A DNA stretch of 64,000 bases from Pseudomonas huaxiensis (GTDB lineage: Bacteria > Pseudomonadota > Gammaproteobacteria > Pseudomonadales > Pseudomonadaceae). The notes beneath the pieces were generated by a model. The model was given only the letters and a program-made list of their open reading frames with translations. It was not told the origin of the DNA and did no database searches. The translations under genes were made by a program, and so were the position numbers. Below are positions 41,101 to 49,847 of this stretch, piece by piece; position 1 is the first letter of the stretch; each line of letters begins with the position of its first letter. Location of the stretch: NCBI RefSeq assembly GCF_003231275.1, contig NZ_QKVL01000003.1, positions 62,001 to 126,000 of the forward strand. Reading direction: 5' to 3'.

Positions 41101-41366
41101 TTACCGTCACTGTTCGCTTGAGACTGCATGTACAGCATATTCTCAACGCCGTTAATTTTTTCCTCAAGCGGCGCAGCAACTGTCTCGGCAATGACTTTTG
41201 GGTTCGCTCCAGGATACTGTGCGCTGATTGTGACCGAGGGCGGAACGACCTCTGGATACTCAGAAATCGGCAATTTAAATATTGCTATCAACCCTGCAAG
41301 CAGGATCACCACGGATAGTACGCCCGCAAAGATCGGACGATCAATGAAGAACTTTGATATGTTCAT
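38181..41366 (-). CDS. RND multidrug efflux permease, MexF-like
   Basis: 1061 aa HAE-1 inner-membrane proton antiporter. It starts MNISKFFIDRPIFAGVLSVVILLAGL. Twelve transmembrane helices surround two large periplasmic loops. Proton-relay residues lie in the TM4 region (GIVVDDAIVVVENVERN, about 402-418). The C-terminal GxxxxF-type segments (SIAFIMGVVPLVFSTGAG) are present. Closest in character to MexF/BpeF pumps. 176 bp separate it from the adaptor gene; it overlaps the channel gene. Confidence 0.94.
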   Translation of the reverse strand: MNISKFFIDRPIFAGVLSVVILLAGLIAIFKLPISEYPEVVPPSVTISAQYPGANPKVIAETVAAPLEEKINGVENMLYMQSQANSDGNLTITVTFALGTDPDLATQLVQNRVNQALPRLPEDVQRLGVTTLKSSSSLVLFLHLVSPNDRYDTTYLRNYGLRNVKTRFERIPGVGRVDMWGAGDYAMRVWLDPQKVAQRNLTASEIVTSIQEQNIQVAAGAVGAAPSSPGTAVQLTINAQGRLKTVDEFRDIILKTSPNGAVTYLRDVARVELSAAEYGLRALLDNKPAVSLAIYQLPGANALEISDQIRAALKDLSADFPPGLDYRLIYDPTRFVKSSIQAVIETLLEAIALVVVVVIVFLQSWRTAIIPLIAVPVSIIGTFALLLAFGFSINALSLFGMVLAIGIVVDDAIVVVENVERNIASGLTPRDATYKAMREVSGPIIAIALTLVAVFVPLAFMSGLTGQFYKQFAMTIAISTVISAFNSLTLSPALSALLLRSHDAKQDALTRVMNKLLGGFFRAFNKVFNRGSEQYSKGVTGILKRKGSMLVVYVVLLGLTAVMGNVVPAGFIPMQDKEYLVTIAQLPNGASLDRTEEVIRQMSEIVMKQPGAAHAVGFPGMSVNGFMNSSSAGIVFVPLKPLSERTSKDESAAAIVASLNQKFASIKGAYVAAFPPPPILGLGTLGGFKMQLEDQGSLGYEELNKAAQAFMAKAAVTPELGGSLTNYQINFPQLNVELDRVKAKQLGVSVTDVFKTMQVYLGSLYVNDFNSFGRVYQVRVQADAPFRQRADDILQLKTRNDRGEMVPLSSLVRITPTYGPDMVVRYNGYTAADINGGPAPGYSSGQAQAAAERIAAEVLPQGVKFEWTELTYQKVLAGNAGMWVFPVSVLLVFLVLAALYESLTLPLAVILIVPMSILCALTGVWLTQGDNNIFTQIGLMVLVALASKNAILIVEFARELEHDGYTPLKAAIEASRLRLRPILMTSIAFIMGVVPLVFSTGAGSEMRQAMGISVFFGMLGVTLFGLALTPVFYVVLRTLAGGKVHVAQKDAPHLTTEALDS

Positions 41367-41542
41367 TAATGACTCTTTAAGTGAGGCGGCTACTTGCTCT
41401 CAGCGCTGCTTGAAGGTTAAAAAAGACAACAGGACGCTTAAGGATGCACTCTGTTTTATAATCAATGCACGGATCAATAAATCCTAAGTGCCTGAGGGAC
41501 ACTCATTATTTACTGGTGAATTTTAGTTAGTCCTGTCGTGGG

Positions 41543-42721
41543 TCAGTGAGCGTTTCTAGCCTGAGCGTCATTTTGGGGAATTATCTTTCCTAGAACCTGC
41601 TCCCCTGGACGGACTCGCTGAATACCGCCTACCACCACCCGTTCGCCCTCTTCGAGTCCGGACGTGATAATGCGATAATTGCCTTGTAGATTTCCCAGCG
41701 CTACCGGGCGATAAACAATATGGTCATCTTTTCCCACGACCAAGACAAATCGCTTGTCTTGATCGGTGCCAATTGCCGCATCATCAATAAGAAGGGCCGC
41801 GTATGGTTCACTGCCGCCCACTTTTACACGCGCATATAGCCCCGGGACCATGGTGCCATCAGCGTTGTCAAACCGTGCACGCATGCGGATAGTGCCTGAG
41901 GTAGTGTCGAGTTCATTGTCTACGGATTGGATGACTCCCCGGCGCGAATACCCTGTCTCATCTGCAAGTCCTAGATCAACCGGAACAGTAGCCTTATTGC
42001 CGAGTCTGTTGATGTACTTAAGATAAGTCTGCTCATCAGCGTTGAACTCTGCGTAAATGGGGCTAACAGAGACAAGCATCGTTAAAGGTGCCGCGCCTGC
42101 CCCGGCGTTTACGATGTTTCCAAGTGTTATTTCCGCCCGCGATACTCGACCAGAAATTGGAGCTGTAATCTGGGTATGGCCGAGATCAATTTTAGCTGCA
42201 TCCAGCGCCGCTTCAGCAGTCTTAAGATTGGCACTGGCCTCCAACGCCGCGTTGTTTTTTTCATCGTAGTCACGTTTCGCTATTGCATTTTCGGCAATCA
42301 GGCGCTGTGCCCTCTCCCAGTCGCTTTTCGTGTACGCGGCGCGAGCTTGAGCTGCTGCAACCTGCCCCTTAGCTCGTTCGACTTGTGCTTGGTAAGGTCG
42401 TGGGTCGATGACGAACAGAGTGTCCCCTTTTTTTACCAATTGGCCATCATGTATGTTGACGTCCGTTATGGTTCCCGCAACCAGTGGCTTAACCTCAACT
42501 TTTTCCACCGCTGCTAATCGGCCAGAGTAAGTTTGCCAGTCGGTAACCGTTTCTTTTTTAACGACCACGACATCTACCTCTTGGACTGGGGGCGGGCCGT
42601 CCTGTGCTACAGCTTTCTCTGAGTTATCGACCACGCCAAAGGCAACGACTCCGAAAATAATAAGTATACCTGCGGAATAAAGTGCCGGCCTAGTGCGGGG
42701 TTTGGAATTAGCGCTCATCAT
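41543..42721 (-). CDS. RND efflux periplasmic adaptor, MexE-like
   Basis: 392 aa membrane-fusion protein. N-terminal anchor (ALYSAGILIIFGVVAFGVV), lipoyl/barrel-sandwich halves (VKPLVAGTITDVNIHDGQLVKKGDTLFVIDP, about 70-100, and the TAPISGRVSR region), and an alpha-hairpin rich in Ala/Gln. It connects the permease to the outer-membrane channel. Start MMSANSK chosen because the anchor follows. No LysR-type mexT lies adjacent; the nearest regulator is the AraC gene at 44.5 kb. Confidence 0.92.
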   Translation of the reverse strand: MMSANSKPRTRPALYSAGILIIFGVVAFGVVDNSEKAVAQDGPPPVQEVDVVVVKKETVTDWQTYSGRLAAVEKVEVKPLVAGTITDVNIHDGQLVKKGDTLFVIDPRPYQAQVERAKGQVAAAQARAAYTKSDWERAQRLIAENAIAKRDYDEKNNAALEASANLKTAEAALDAAKIDLGHTQITAPISGRVSRAEITLGNIVNAGAGAAPLTMLVSVSPIYAEFNADEQTYLKYINRLGNKATVPVDLGLADETGYSRRGVIQSVDNELDTTSGTIRMRARFDNADGTMVPGLYARVKVGGSEPYAALLIDDAAIGTDQDKRFVLVVGKDDHIVYRPVALGNLQGNYRIITSGLEEGERVVVGGIQRVRPGEQVLGKIIPQNDAQARNAH

Positions 42722-42877
42722 GACTCCAAGATTAATTCTGTTATAGCTTAGCTGTTGTGTGAATGCCAAGTTCCGATGGATCATTCACAGCAACATGAGG
42801 TGGCGTTTCTTAAAGCGCCAAGCTTTTTGGATCTCCAGCGATACCGCTTTTAAAAGGTGTGCGTCACGCCCGGATAA

Positions 42878-44152
42878 TTATGTCGCCGATCGGTTTTCGC
42901 TGCCCGAGACGTGTTCACTGGTTGCGTTTTTTATTCTGCGTTCGATACACACCCACCACAAGGTAATAACAGCGCATACCGCTAATAGTGGGAAAATCAT
43001 ATCGTTCATACCCTTCCAGCCAAGTGATTGCAATAGAGGGCCGGCGGCCAAAGTTGCAAATGCAGTGAACGTGTATCGAATAAACTCTGCCACTCCCTGC
43101 ACCCTAGCCTTCTCGGAGGGATGATGCGAAGCAGTCAGTAAGACTGTGCCGCCCACAAACATAAAATTCCATCCCACGCCTAAAAAAAGAAGTGCAATAT
43201 AAAATGCCGCCAAGCTGTCCGAACAATGTGCAATCAACCCGCAAGCTGCACTAAGTGCAATTCCCAAGAACAAAATCGAAGGCAATCCGAATCGGGAAAT
43301 CAGGCGTCCAGCAAATAGTGACGGCGCGTACATACCTACTAAATGCCATTGAATAATGCTGGCGCCATCATTTATTGAGTGATTGCTGGCGACAGCCGCC
43401 AGCGGTGTTGCAGTCATGATGAACATCATCACCACGCCGCCTATGACGTTATTCGCGAGTGCCGCTAGTGAAACTGGCTGTCGAAATATTGTAAGTAACT
43501 TGCGTGGCGGCTGTTCGTGGCCATGCAGCTCCAATGATTCTGGAAGTGCATCTTCATAGCCTAACCAAAGTAATGCTGCCGAGGCAATGCCGAGCAGGCA
43601 TACCATCAAATAAGAACCGGCGAATAGGGTAGCGAATAAATTCGTGCTCCAACTCGCTAACAAAGGCCCAAGAATAGCGGCGATCACTCCGCCCGCAAGC
43701 ACCAACGAGATTGCGCGTGCTTTGCGGTCGTCAGGTTCCGAATCTGTCGCCGCCAAACGGTAATACTGGGCGAACGCTTGAAAGATACCGACGGCCGCTG
43801 TCCCGATGCAGAATAGCCAGAAAGAGTTCAGGAAGACCGCCCATACGGAAATCGATCCGCCTATTGCACAGGTGAAGGCACCTAGCACAAATCCACGCCG
43901 TCTTCCGATCTTCTGCATCAGCGTAGAAGCGAAATATGTCGCAATGGCGCCTGCTACGGTGATCAGTGCAAAAGGCAGAGTCGCGAGCGATTTATCAGGG
44001 GCAAGCTGATATCCCGTCAAACCGGTCAATGTGAGATCGATCGCGATGGCCGCCGTGAATAATCCTTGGGCTATGGCCAACACAGCCACATTCGAGCGAC
44101 TTGACGATTTTTCTGGCGCTGGAACGTCTTCCGACGACTTTGATGTACTCAT
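42878..44152 (-). CDS. MFS transporter
   Basis: 424 aa with twelve predicted transmembrane helices and a charged loop around residue 205 (EDALPESLELHGHEQPPRK). MFS loop-2/3-like FASTLMQKIGRRRGFVLGAF lies at about 75-94. Drug or metabolite exporter of unknown substrate. It lies upstream of the mexE-like gene on the same strand (156-bp gap) and divergent from the GlxA-type regulator, so it may be part of the same toxicant-response unit. Confidence 0.88.
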   Translation of the reverse strand: MSTSKSSEDVPAPEKSSSRSNVAVLAIAQGLFTAAIAIDLTLTGLTGYQLAPDKSLATLPFALITVAGAIATYFASTLMQKIGRRRGFVLGAFTCAIGGSISVWAVFLNSFWLFCIGTAAVGIFQAFAQYYRLAATDSEPDDRKARAISLVLAGGVIAAILGPLLASWSTNLFATLFAGSYLMVCLLGIASAALLWLGYEDALPESLELHGHEQPPRKLLTIFRQPVSLAALANNVIGGVVMMFIMTATPLAAVASNHSINDGASIIQWHLVGMYAPSLFAGRLISRFGLPSILFLGIALSAACGLIAHCSDSLAAFYIALLFLGVGWNFMFVGGTVLLTASHHPSEKARVQGVAEFIRYTFTAFATLAAGPLLQSLGWKGMNDMIFPLLAVCAVITLWWVCIERRIKNATSEHVSGSENRSAT

Positions 44153-44508
44153 TGCACCCGCCTCCAGCCAAGAAGATTTGAGGTGACAGCCCTTACAGCC
44201 ATGACGACTCTCCCGTTGAGAAACGGGAGCATTCTCTATGTCACTTATGGCGGGATAAAGGACTTACTTCCCTCCTTTTTGGCCGTCATGCTGCATTGGC
44301 CAGCGGATGTCACAGACAGGAACGCAAATAGCGAAGCGGGACTACGAGGCGAAAAATTAGGATGACGTTTTTTGAGGGTTTTTTGCTCTTTTCGCCATAC
44401 GACTTTTAGAGGATCATCCGAGGAAAGCAGTACGAAAATCGCCAACAGGAGGCTGGCAGGGAATAGTAATTGTGAACAGGATCAATGATTTTTGGAGAAG
44501 GTAATTCC

Positions 44509-45498
44509 ATGCGTGACATCGCTTTCCTGGTCTTTCCCGAGTTTCAGATTCTGGACCTTAGTGGTCCGCTGGCCGCCTTTGAAATCGCTAAAGAGATCGG
44601 GGTATCAGATCCATACTGCTGTTCGGTAGTCTCGTTGTCGGGCGGTCCCGTTATGAGTTCGGCTGGTCTGGAAGTAAGGAGTCAGAAGATCAGATCTAGC
44701 CCGTACGATACGTTGATAGTGGTCGGCGGTAAGGCTTTTTCCAAACCCTATGACCTTCCCATGGTGTCGGACCACCTCGCTAATGCGGCCGCGAAAGGTA
44801 CCAGGCGAGTTGCGAGTGTTTGCACCGGGGCTTTTCTATTGGCTTCGGCGGGCCTGTTAGACGGTCGCAGGGCTACTACACACTGGAGGCAGACCGCGCG
44901 ACTGCAACGCAATTTTCCGAAGGTGCGGGTACAGCCCAATCATATATTTACGAAGGATGGTGGCATCTGGACGTCTGCTGGCATCTCTGCGGGAATCGAT
45001 CTGGCGCTGGCCATGATTGAGGAGGATCTGGGAAATGCTGTTTCCCATGAGGTCGCCCGCGCCATGGTCGTGTACCACCGTCGGCCAGGAGGGCAGTCAC
45101 AATTTTCAGCCATGGCCGATATGGAGCCGACGACGGATCGCATGAGGGAGGTGCTTTCCTACATGCGAGAGCATCTAAACGAACAGCTATCAACAGAGCA
45201 TTTGGCATCAATTGCGTGCCTCAGCTTGCGCCAATTTGGTCGAGCCTTTCTGCTGGAAACGGGGGAAACACCCGCTAAAGCTGTGGAGCGTTTGCGTGTC
45301 GAGGTCGCGAGGCTGCGCGTTGAACGTGGGGCGGAACCGATCGAACTGATAGCACACTCGGTTGGCTTCAAGGATCCGGAGCGGATGCGCAGAGCCTTCA
45401 TCAGAGTTATCGGGCACCCTCCTCAAAGCATCAGACGACTGGCCGCACATCAGGGTGTTAGCGCTTATGAGGTTACGGTTGAGGCTGAAGTGTCTTAA
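44509..45498 (+). CDS. GlxA-type AraC-family regulator (DJ-1/PfpI-like N-terminus)
   Basis: 329 aa. The N-terminal DJ-1/PfpI-like domain (about 1-185) has the nucleophile-elbow segment SVCTGAFLLASAGLLDGRRATTHW. Two C-terminal AraC helix-turn-helix units (about 215-310) include LASIACLSLRQFGRAF and AHSVGFKDPERMRRAF. ATG 44509 has GGAGAAGG upstream. Divergent from the MFS gene, which it may control; an SDR gene follows 264 bp later. Confidence 0.9.
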   Translation: MRDIAFLVFPEFQILDLSGPLAAFEIAKEIGVSDPYCCSVVSLSGGPVMSSAGLEVRSQKIRSSPYDTLIVVGGKAFSKPYDLPMVSDHLANAAAKGTRRVASVCTGAFLLASAGLLDGRRATTHWRQTARLQRNFPKVRVQPNHIFTKDGGIWTSAGISAGIDLALAMIEEDLGNAVSHEVARAMVVYHRRPGGQSQFSAMADMEPTTDRMREVLSYMREHLNEQLSTEHLASIACLSLRQFGRAFLLETGETPAKAVERLRVEVARLRVERGAEPIELIAHSVGFKDPERMRRAFIRVIGHPPQSIRRLAAHQGVSAYEVTVEAEVS

Positions 45499-45762
45499 CT
45501 GCCCGCTCAGGGTTCATTGCGCTCGGCGCAATCCCCTCTGCAACGGCGTATTTGAGCGCTGTACCGAAAGTCTATTCCTCTTAAAGCCGCCTCATCAGTA
45601 GATTCTAATTTCGGAAGGGGAAACAAGTTCGACTAAACCGTATGGCGTAAATCGAGGGGACTAAGTCGTTTTGCAAAGCGCTAGTGACGCTTAAACTTCA
45701 GCTTCTGGGTTTAGTTACCCCGAATGGTCGCGGTAAATCTCAAATCTACTAATGGGACAGTC

Positions 45763-46503
45763 ATGAAAGAACTTTCAGGCAAACGTGCATTCATCACTGG
45801 CGCTGCACGTGGTATTGGCGCAGCTATCGCTATCGAGTTGGCAGAAAAAGGAGCTGATATTGCTTTCAGCTATGTTCGCTCTGGGGATGCGGCGGAGGAA
45901 CTGGCCAGAGAAATTGAGGGATTGGGTGTTAAAGCCTTCCCTATCCAGGCCGATAGTGCGGATCCCCAAGCAGCTACGCGTTCTGTACATGAGGCAGCTA
46001 GGCTTTTAGGAGGGTTGGACATACTAGTAAACAATGCGGGCGTCGCTTTTATTTGCCCGCTAGAGACAATGCCGCTGGATCAGATAGACCAGATCATCGC
46101 CGTAAACATTAGAGCAGTGATCTTGGCTTCTCAAGCAGCCATTACCTATCTTGGAGAGGGCGGAAGAATCATCAATATCGGTTCCTGTCTGGCGGAGCGT
46201 GTGGCCTTCGAATCGGTCACAGTCTATTCCATGTCCAAGTCCTCCCTACTTTCCTTTACACGAGGACTTGCTCGTGAGCTAGGACCGCGTGGCATCACCG
46301 TTAATACTGTGCATCCTGGACCTACGGACACTGATATGAACCCAGCCGATGGTGATGGTGCCGATGCAATGAGGGCTCATTCAGCATTAGGCCGATACGG
46401 TACTGGGAAGGATGTCGCAGTGGCGGTCGCGTTCATCGCAAGCCCAAGCGCTAAACACATCACCGGCACCGGGTTAAGCGTGGACGGGGGCGTAAACGCG
46501 TAG
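45763..46503 (+). CDS. Short-chain dehydrogenase/reductase (FabG-like)
   Basis: 246 aa. TGAARGIG (about 12-19), NNAG (about 90-93), Ser in NIGSCLAERV and YSMSKSSLL with the catalytic Tyr/Lys. The C-terminus is TGTGLSVDGGVNA. It resembles 3-oxoacyl reductases but, with no fatty-acid genes nearby, is more likely a general ketoreductase. The preceding regulator suggests inducible expression. The start is set at MKELSGKRAFITG; the frame is open from 45724. Confidence 0.9.
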   Translation: MKELSGKRAFITGAARGIGAAIAIELAEKGADIAFSYVRSGDAAEELAREIEGLGVKAFPIQADSADPQAATRSVHEAARLLGGLDILVNNAGVAFICPLETMPLDQIDQIIAVNIRAVILASQAAITYLGEGGRIINIGSCLAERVAFESVTVYSMSKSSLLSFTRGLARELGPRGITVNTVHPGPTDTDMNPADGDGADAMRAHSALGRYGTGKDVAVAVAFIASPSAKHITGTGLSVDGGVNA

Positions 46504-46869
46504 TCCTGATTTATCTACCTACAGACTCTCTGACTAGTTACCCCAGGCACCTTGCTAGTAAGACTGTACGCCATTACGGGGCTAAAGAACTTGGTAGTTC
46601 GGGCTGATTTCCAGCAGTCATTCTAGTTGGGTGGCCGGGGAACTTAAATCTTCTTTTCGCGAACGCCTAGTTAGACGAACCACGTTTTACAGTTGAGGCG
46701 CCGTCAAAAGCATTAGAGACAACACCCTCAATTCAATCGCACTGGTGATCAGCTCGACCTGAACCGATGTATTTATACATCGGCAGCACATGATCAATGT
46801 ATGAAGTAATAATTCGAAGAAGACTTGCTAATCCAATTTGTGGTTTTTTGTATAAAGAGGCTTGAATCA
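46504..46869. other. Intergenic region, no gene seen
   Basis: 366 bp between the SDR and the SCO gene. Reverse-strand open frames here overlap the SCO start and have no supporting features. It presumably holds the promoter for the copper chaperone pair; no known operator is recognised. Confidence 0.4.
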
Positions 46870-47475
46870 ATGAGCGTTTTGTTGACTCGCCGCAAGGTGA
46901 TTTCAGGTATGGGACTTCTAGGTATCGGCATGCTGGCAGGATGCGATACCCGAGGTGAGCTATCGTACAAATACGGCAAAGACTTAAGCAATAAAATTCT
47001 TGGGCGCACATTCCGGCTAAAAGACACCGACGGCGAGGTAAGAACGCTTTCAAGCTATCGAGGCGTGATGCCCATGATTTTTTTTGGATTCACTCAATGT
47101 CCGGCAGTCTGCCCCACCGCCTTGGCTCGTGCAGTTAAAATCAAAAAAATGATGGATAAGGACGGCTACTTTCTTCAGGTTATCTTTATTACGCTCGATC
47201 CCGAGCGGGATTCACCAGCCGTCCTAGACGCCTATGTAAAAACTTTTGATCCGTCATTTATCGCTCTTTACGGAACGCTAGAAGAAACAGCGGCTACAGC
47301 CAAAGAGTTTGGCGTGTTTTACGAGAAAGTACCGATTGGGTCAACATATACACTTACTCATTCATCGACGAGCTATGTGTATGACTACCAAGGAACGCTA
47401 CGCCTTGGATTTTCTCAAGCACTTTCGGCACAACAATGTGCAGAAGATCTGATTACACTCATGGAGATTTGCTAA
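46870..47475 (+). CDS. SCO1/SenC copper chaperone lipoprotein
   Basis: 201 aa, thioredoxin-like. The Tat/Sec-type leader has RRK (about 8-10) and a lipobox-like GMLAGC (about 27). The copper motif CPAVCP (about 77-82) and the distal His in TLTHSSTSYVYD (about 160) provide the CxxxC + His copper site. It supplies CuA of cytochrome oxidase or acts as a thiol-disulfide reductase. Stop and start overlap with the PCu(A)C gene (TAATG). Confidence 0.93.
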   Translation: MSVLLTRRKVISGMGLLGIGMLAGCDTRGELSYKYGKDLSNKILGRTFRLKDTDGEVRTLSSYRGVMPMIFFGFTQCPAVCPTALARAVKIKKMMDKDGYFLQVIFITLDPERDSPAVLDAYVKTFDPSFIALYGTLEETAATAKEFGVFYEKVPIGSTYTLTHSSTSYVYDYQGTLRLGFSQALSAQQCAEDLITLMEIC

Positions 47476-47957
47476 TGTATTCAGGTCCAAATTTTACCAA
47501 TATAAATCAACACGTTAAACAGATCGTACTTGGATTTTCTCTACTAGGGCTGGCTTTCCAGGTTTCAGCCCAAACGCAGATAGAGGGCGCATGGGTTCGC
47601 GCGACAGTGCCAGGACAACAAGCGACTGGTGCGTTCATGACGATAACTGCAAGCAGCGACAGCAAGCTGCTCAGTGCCCAGTCACCGGTGGCGAAAATCG
47701 TGCAAGTTCACCAGTCGACAATCAAGAACGACGTGATGCGCATGCAACCAGTAGAGTTCGTCGCCTTGCCTGCTGGCAAAGCAGTCATCCTGGATCCCCA
47801 CAGCTATCACATTATGCTTATTGACTTGGTGAAACAGGTAAAAGAAGGTGACCAGGTGCTTGTGAATCTTACGGTAGAGAACGCCAAGGGCGAGAAGGAA
47901 TCGATCAAGGTTGAGGCCACCGCGCGAGCTTTAAATATGGCTGATGACGCAAAATGA
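47475..47957 (+). CDS. Periplasmic copper chaperone PCu(A)C
   Basis: 160 aa. A signal peptide ends around QVSAQ (residue 35). The copper-site residues occur in VHQSTIKNDVMRMQPVE and HSYHIML, matching the H-x10-M...H-x-M family pattern. It hands Cu(I) to the oxidase CuA centre together with SCO. Coupled to the SCO gene; the pair would help oxidase assembly when copper is scarce or toxic. Confidence 0.93.
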   Translation: MYSGPNFTNINQHVKQIVLGFSLLGLAFQVSAQTQIEGAWVRATVPGQQATGAFMTITASSDSKLLSAQSPVAKIVQVHQSTIKNDVMRMQPVEFVALPAGKAVILDPHSYHIMLIDLVKQVKEGDQVLVNLTVENAKGEKESIKVEATARALNMADDAK

Positions 47958-48294
47958 ATCGATAGTTTCAACGATGAGCGCCAGTAGATAAAAGTGGCTG
48001 ACCGTGACGAGCGTTTAAACTGGGCGACGCCGCCAGCCACGTTGTCGGATTCGCTGGCCGCGTTTATCGAGTAGATTCGGCATGAAGCTAAGGCAAAGAG
48101 TTTTTTTGCCTTAGCTACCTTCGTGCGTGTAACACAACAAAAAATTGCTGGCTTATCTCAGGTGACCTCGCGCGACCCTTGTCTGGTTGCGATGCACCTC
48201 AGGTTAGCGCGCTCAAGCCTTTTAGCATCGGCTTAGAGGAAGAGGATCTTGCATCTGACGGGCTAAATTTATCCGATGCGGCTCCGTCGCTTGC
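47958..48294. other. Intergenic region with possible gene tail
   Basis: The rightward frame ending at about 48074 reads DERLNWATPPATLSDSLAAFIE before a stop. It has the look of a natural C-terminus, but no start or family can be given. The rest shows no feature. Confidence 0.3.
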
Positions 48295-48681
48295 TTAGGC
48301 GTATCGTTGGAATATCTTCGAGATTATTTTCCACTGACCGTCGATCTTGAGCAGCGAAAGAAAGTCGTGGAAGCTCGAGCCCAAAACGTCATTCTCCATG
48401 TCCACTCGGACAACTGCAGCTGTGGGTGCGATAGCCAAGATATCCAGGCGACTGCGGGTGTTCGGTGAAGCGCCCAGTGCTTTGAAGAAACTCGCAAATA
48501 CCGGAACAGCTGGACCTTGAAGCAGCTCATCGCCCGTGTAGCCCCACATTATCGCGTCTTCGTGGAAGGCTTTCTCAATTCCAGCGATGTCCCCAGAGCG
48601 ATAACCGTCAATATAAGCTTGAGCAGCCTGAATTACATCGTCGTACTCAGTCGTGGCGACTGGTTTTATATGCGAAGTCAT
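48295..48681 (-). CDS. NTF2-like/SnoaL-fold protein
   Basis: 128 aa cone-shaped NTF2 fold: an N-terminal helix (YDDVIQAAQAYIDGYRSGDIAGIEKAFHEDAIMWGY, about 13-48), then a sheet with AAVVRVDMENDVLGSSFHDFLSLLKIDGQWKIISKIFQ. It matches the putative lumazine-binding/nuclear-transport-factor-2 group. Function and ligand unknown. Start MTSHIKPV chosen; the frame extends 12 codons upstream. The promoter region faces the DJ-1/PfpI gene. Confidence 0.82.
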   Translation of the reverse strand: MTSHIKPVATTEYDDVIQAAQAYIDGYRSGDIAGIEKAFHEDAIMWGYTGDELLQGPAVPVFASFFKALGASPNTRSRLDILAIAPTAAVVRVDMENDVLGSSFHDFLSLLKIDGQWKIISKIFQRYA

Positions 48682-48989
48682 GTTGAATCCTCGAGAGCTA
48701 CTTAGTGAAATGTGCAAGTTTTAGAGCCGCTCAGCACCACGTACTGCGATCACCACAATGGTTATTAAAACGAGTGCTCGCTCCCTGGCGTAGGATCGAT
48801 GCATTCAGATCTAGCTGCGCGAGCCCCCAATTTTCAGGTACTCCCACGGCAAGTCCCCTGCGTGTAGGAGTGCAGGGGCTTTTTGTTTGGCGATGACTAC
48901 TGCTCAGGACCTGCCCCTAGAGCGACCCCGCGGCATGGCGCAGAAATGACTGACCAAGGTCCGCCGAGAACAACGTTACAGAGCAACGA

Positions 48990-49721
48990 TCACGCGGGAG
49001 CTAGTTTTGATAACTGCGCTCGACGCTTCATATGCTCACTCGCGACTCTCACAGCCTCGTCAGTTCGCCCCCACAGACCCTTTATCTGTGCGACGATCTC
49101 CGGCCGCGCGGTACGTGGATTCCCCGAGTTCATTGTCGGCTGCGGGTCGTACTCGAGCACCAGCTGCGTAAACTCTGCCGCATCCTGGCCTTTAAGCTCG
49201 GCGATGACCTTCAGCGCAAAGTCGATACCTGCCGTTACACCGCCACCTGTGATTCGGTTCCTGTCGACGCATACCCGTTCGTAGCTCGGTTCAATACCCA
49301 GTGCGATGAGGGGTTCGTAGAAAGGCCAGTAGGTTGCTGCACGGTAGCCCTCCAATAGTCCCGCCATAGCAAGAAGTACAGAGCCTGTGCATACGGCAGT
49401 TACATAGGTGGCAGTCTGTCCTGCGCGAGCAATAAAATCGAGCAACTCCCGGTCCTTCATGATTTCAGGGGTTCCTCCGCCACCTGCGACAAACAGCACG
49501 TCTAGGTTATCTGGAACGTCATCAATCGTGATCGTGGGGTTCAGGGTGACGCCCATATCCGTGGGAACGGGCTCCAGCGTCTTCCAGATGATGTGAGTTT
49601 TGGCATGAAGGCCGAACGCCGTCTGTGGGCCAGCCAAGTCCTGCAGAGTGAAACCAGGAAAAATTACCATGCCAATCTGCAGTTGTCGGTCTTGAATCTT
49701 ATTGCTCAGCTCATCAGACAT
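48990..49721 (-). CDS. DJ-1/PfpI family protein (isonitrile hydratase-like)
   Basis: 243 aa class I glutamine-amidotransferase-like fold. Nucleophile elbow TAVCTGSVLLAMAGLL (Cys about 111), upstream acidic strand LFVAGGGGTPE, and GGGVTAGIDFAL (about 163-174). It resembles Pseudomonas isonitrile hydratase InhA in length and pattern, but the substrate is unproven. Divergent from a GlxA-type regulator 127 bp away, so probably regulated by it. Confidence 0.85.
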   Translation of the reverse strand: MSDELSNKIQDRQLQIGMVIFPGFTLQDLAGPQTAFGLHAKTHIIWKTLEPVPTDMGVTLNPTITIDDVPDNLDVLFVAGGGGTPEIMKDRELLDFIARAGQTATYVTAVCTGSVLLAMAGLLEGYRAATYWPFYEPLIALGIEPSYERVCVDRNRITGGGVTAGIDFALKVIAELKGQDAAEFTQLVLEYDPQPTMNSGNPRTARPEIVAQIKGLWGRTDEAVRVASEHMKRRAQLSKLAPA

Positions 49722-49847
49722 TACCGTCTCCTCTCGTCGTAGTTGACGAAAGAGTATTCCTGCTAGACGCTACACGTGAGTGGCTTAAATGACATCAAGC
49801 GATCGTTTTCTGCCAGTTATTTGATTTTGAGAGCGGGGGTCAACGCC

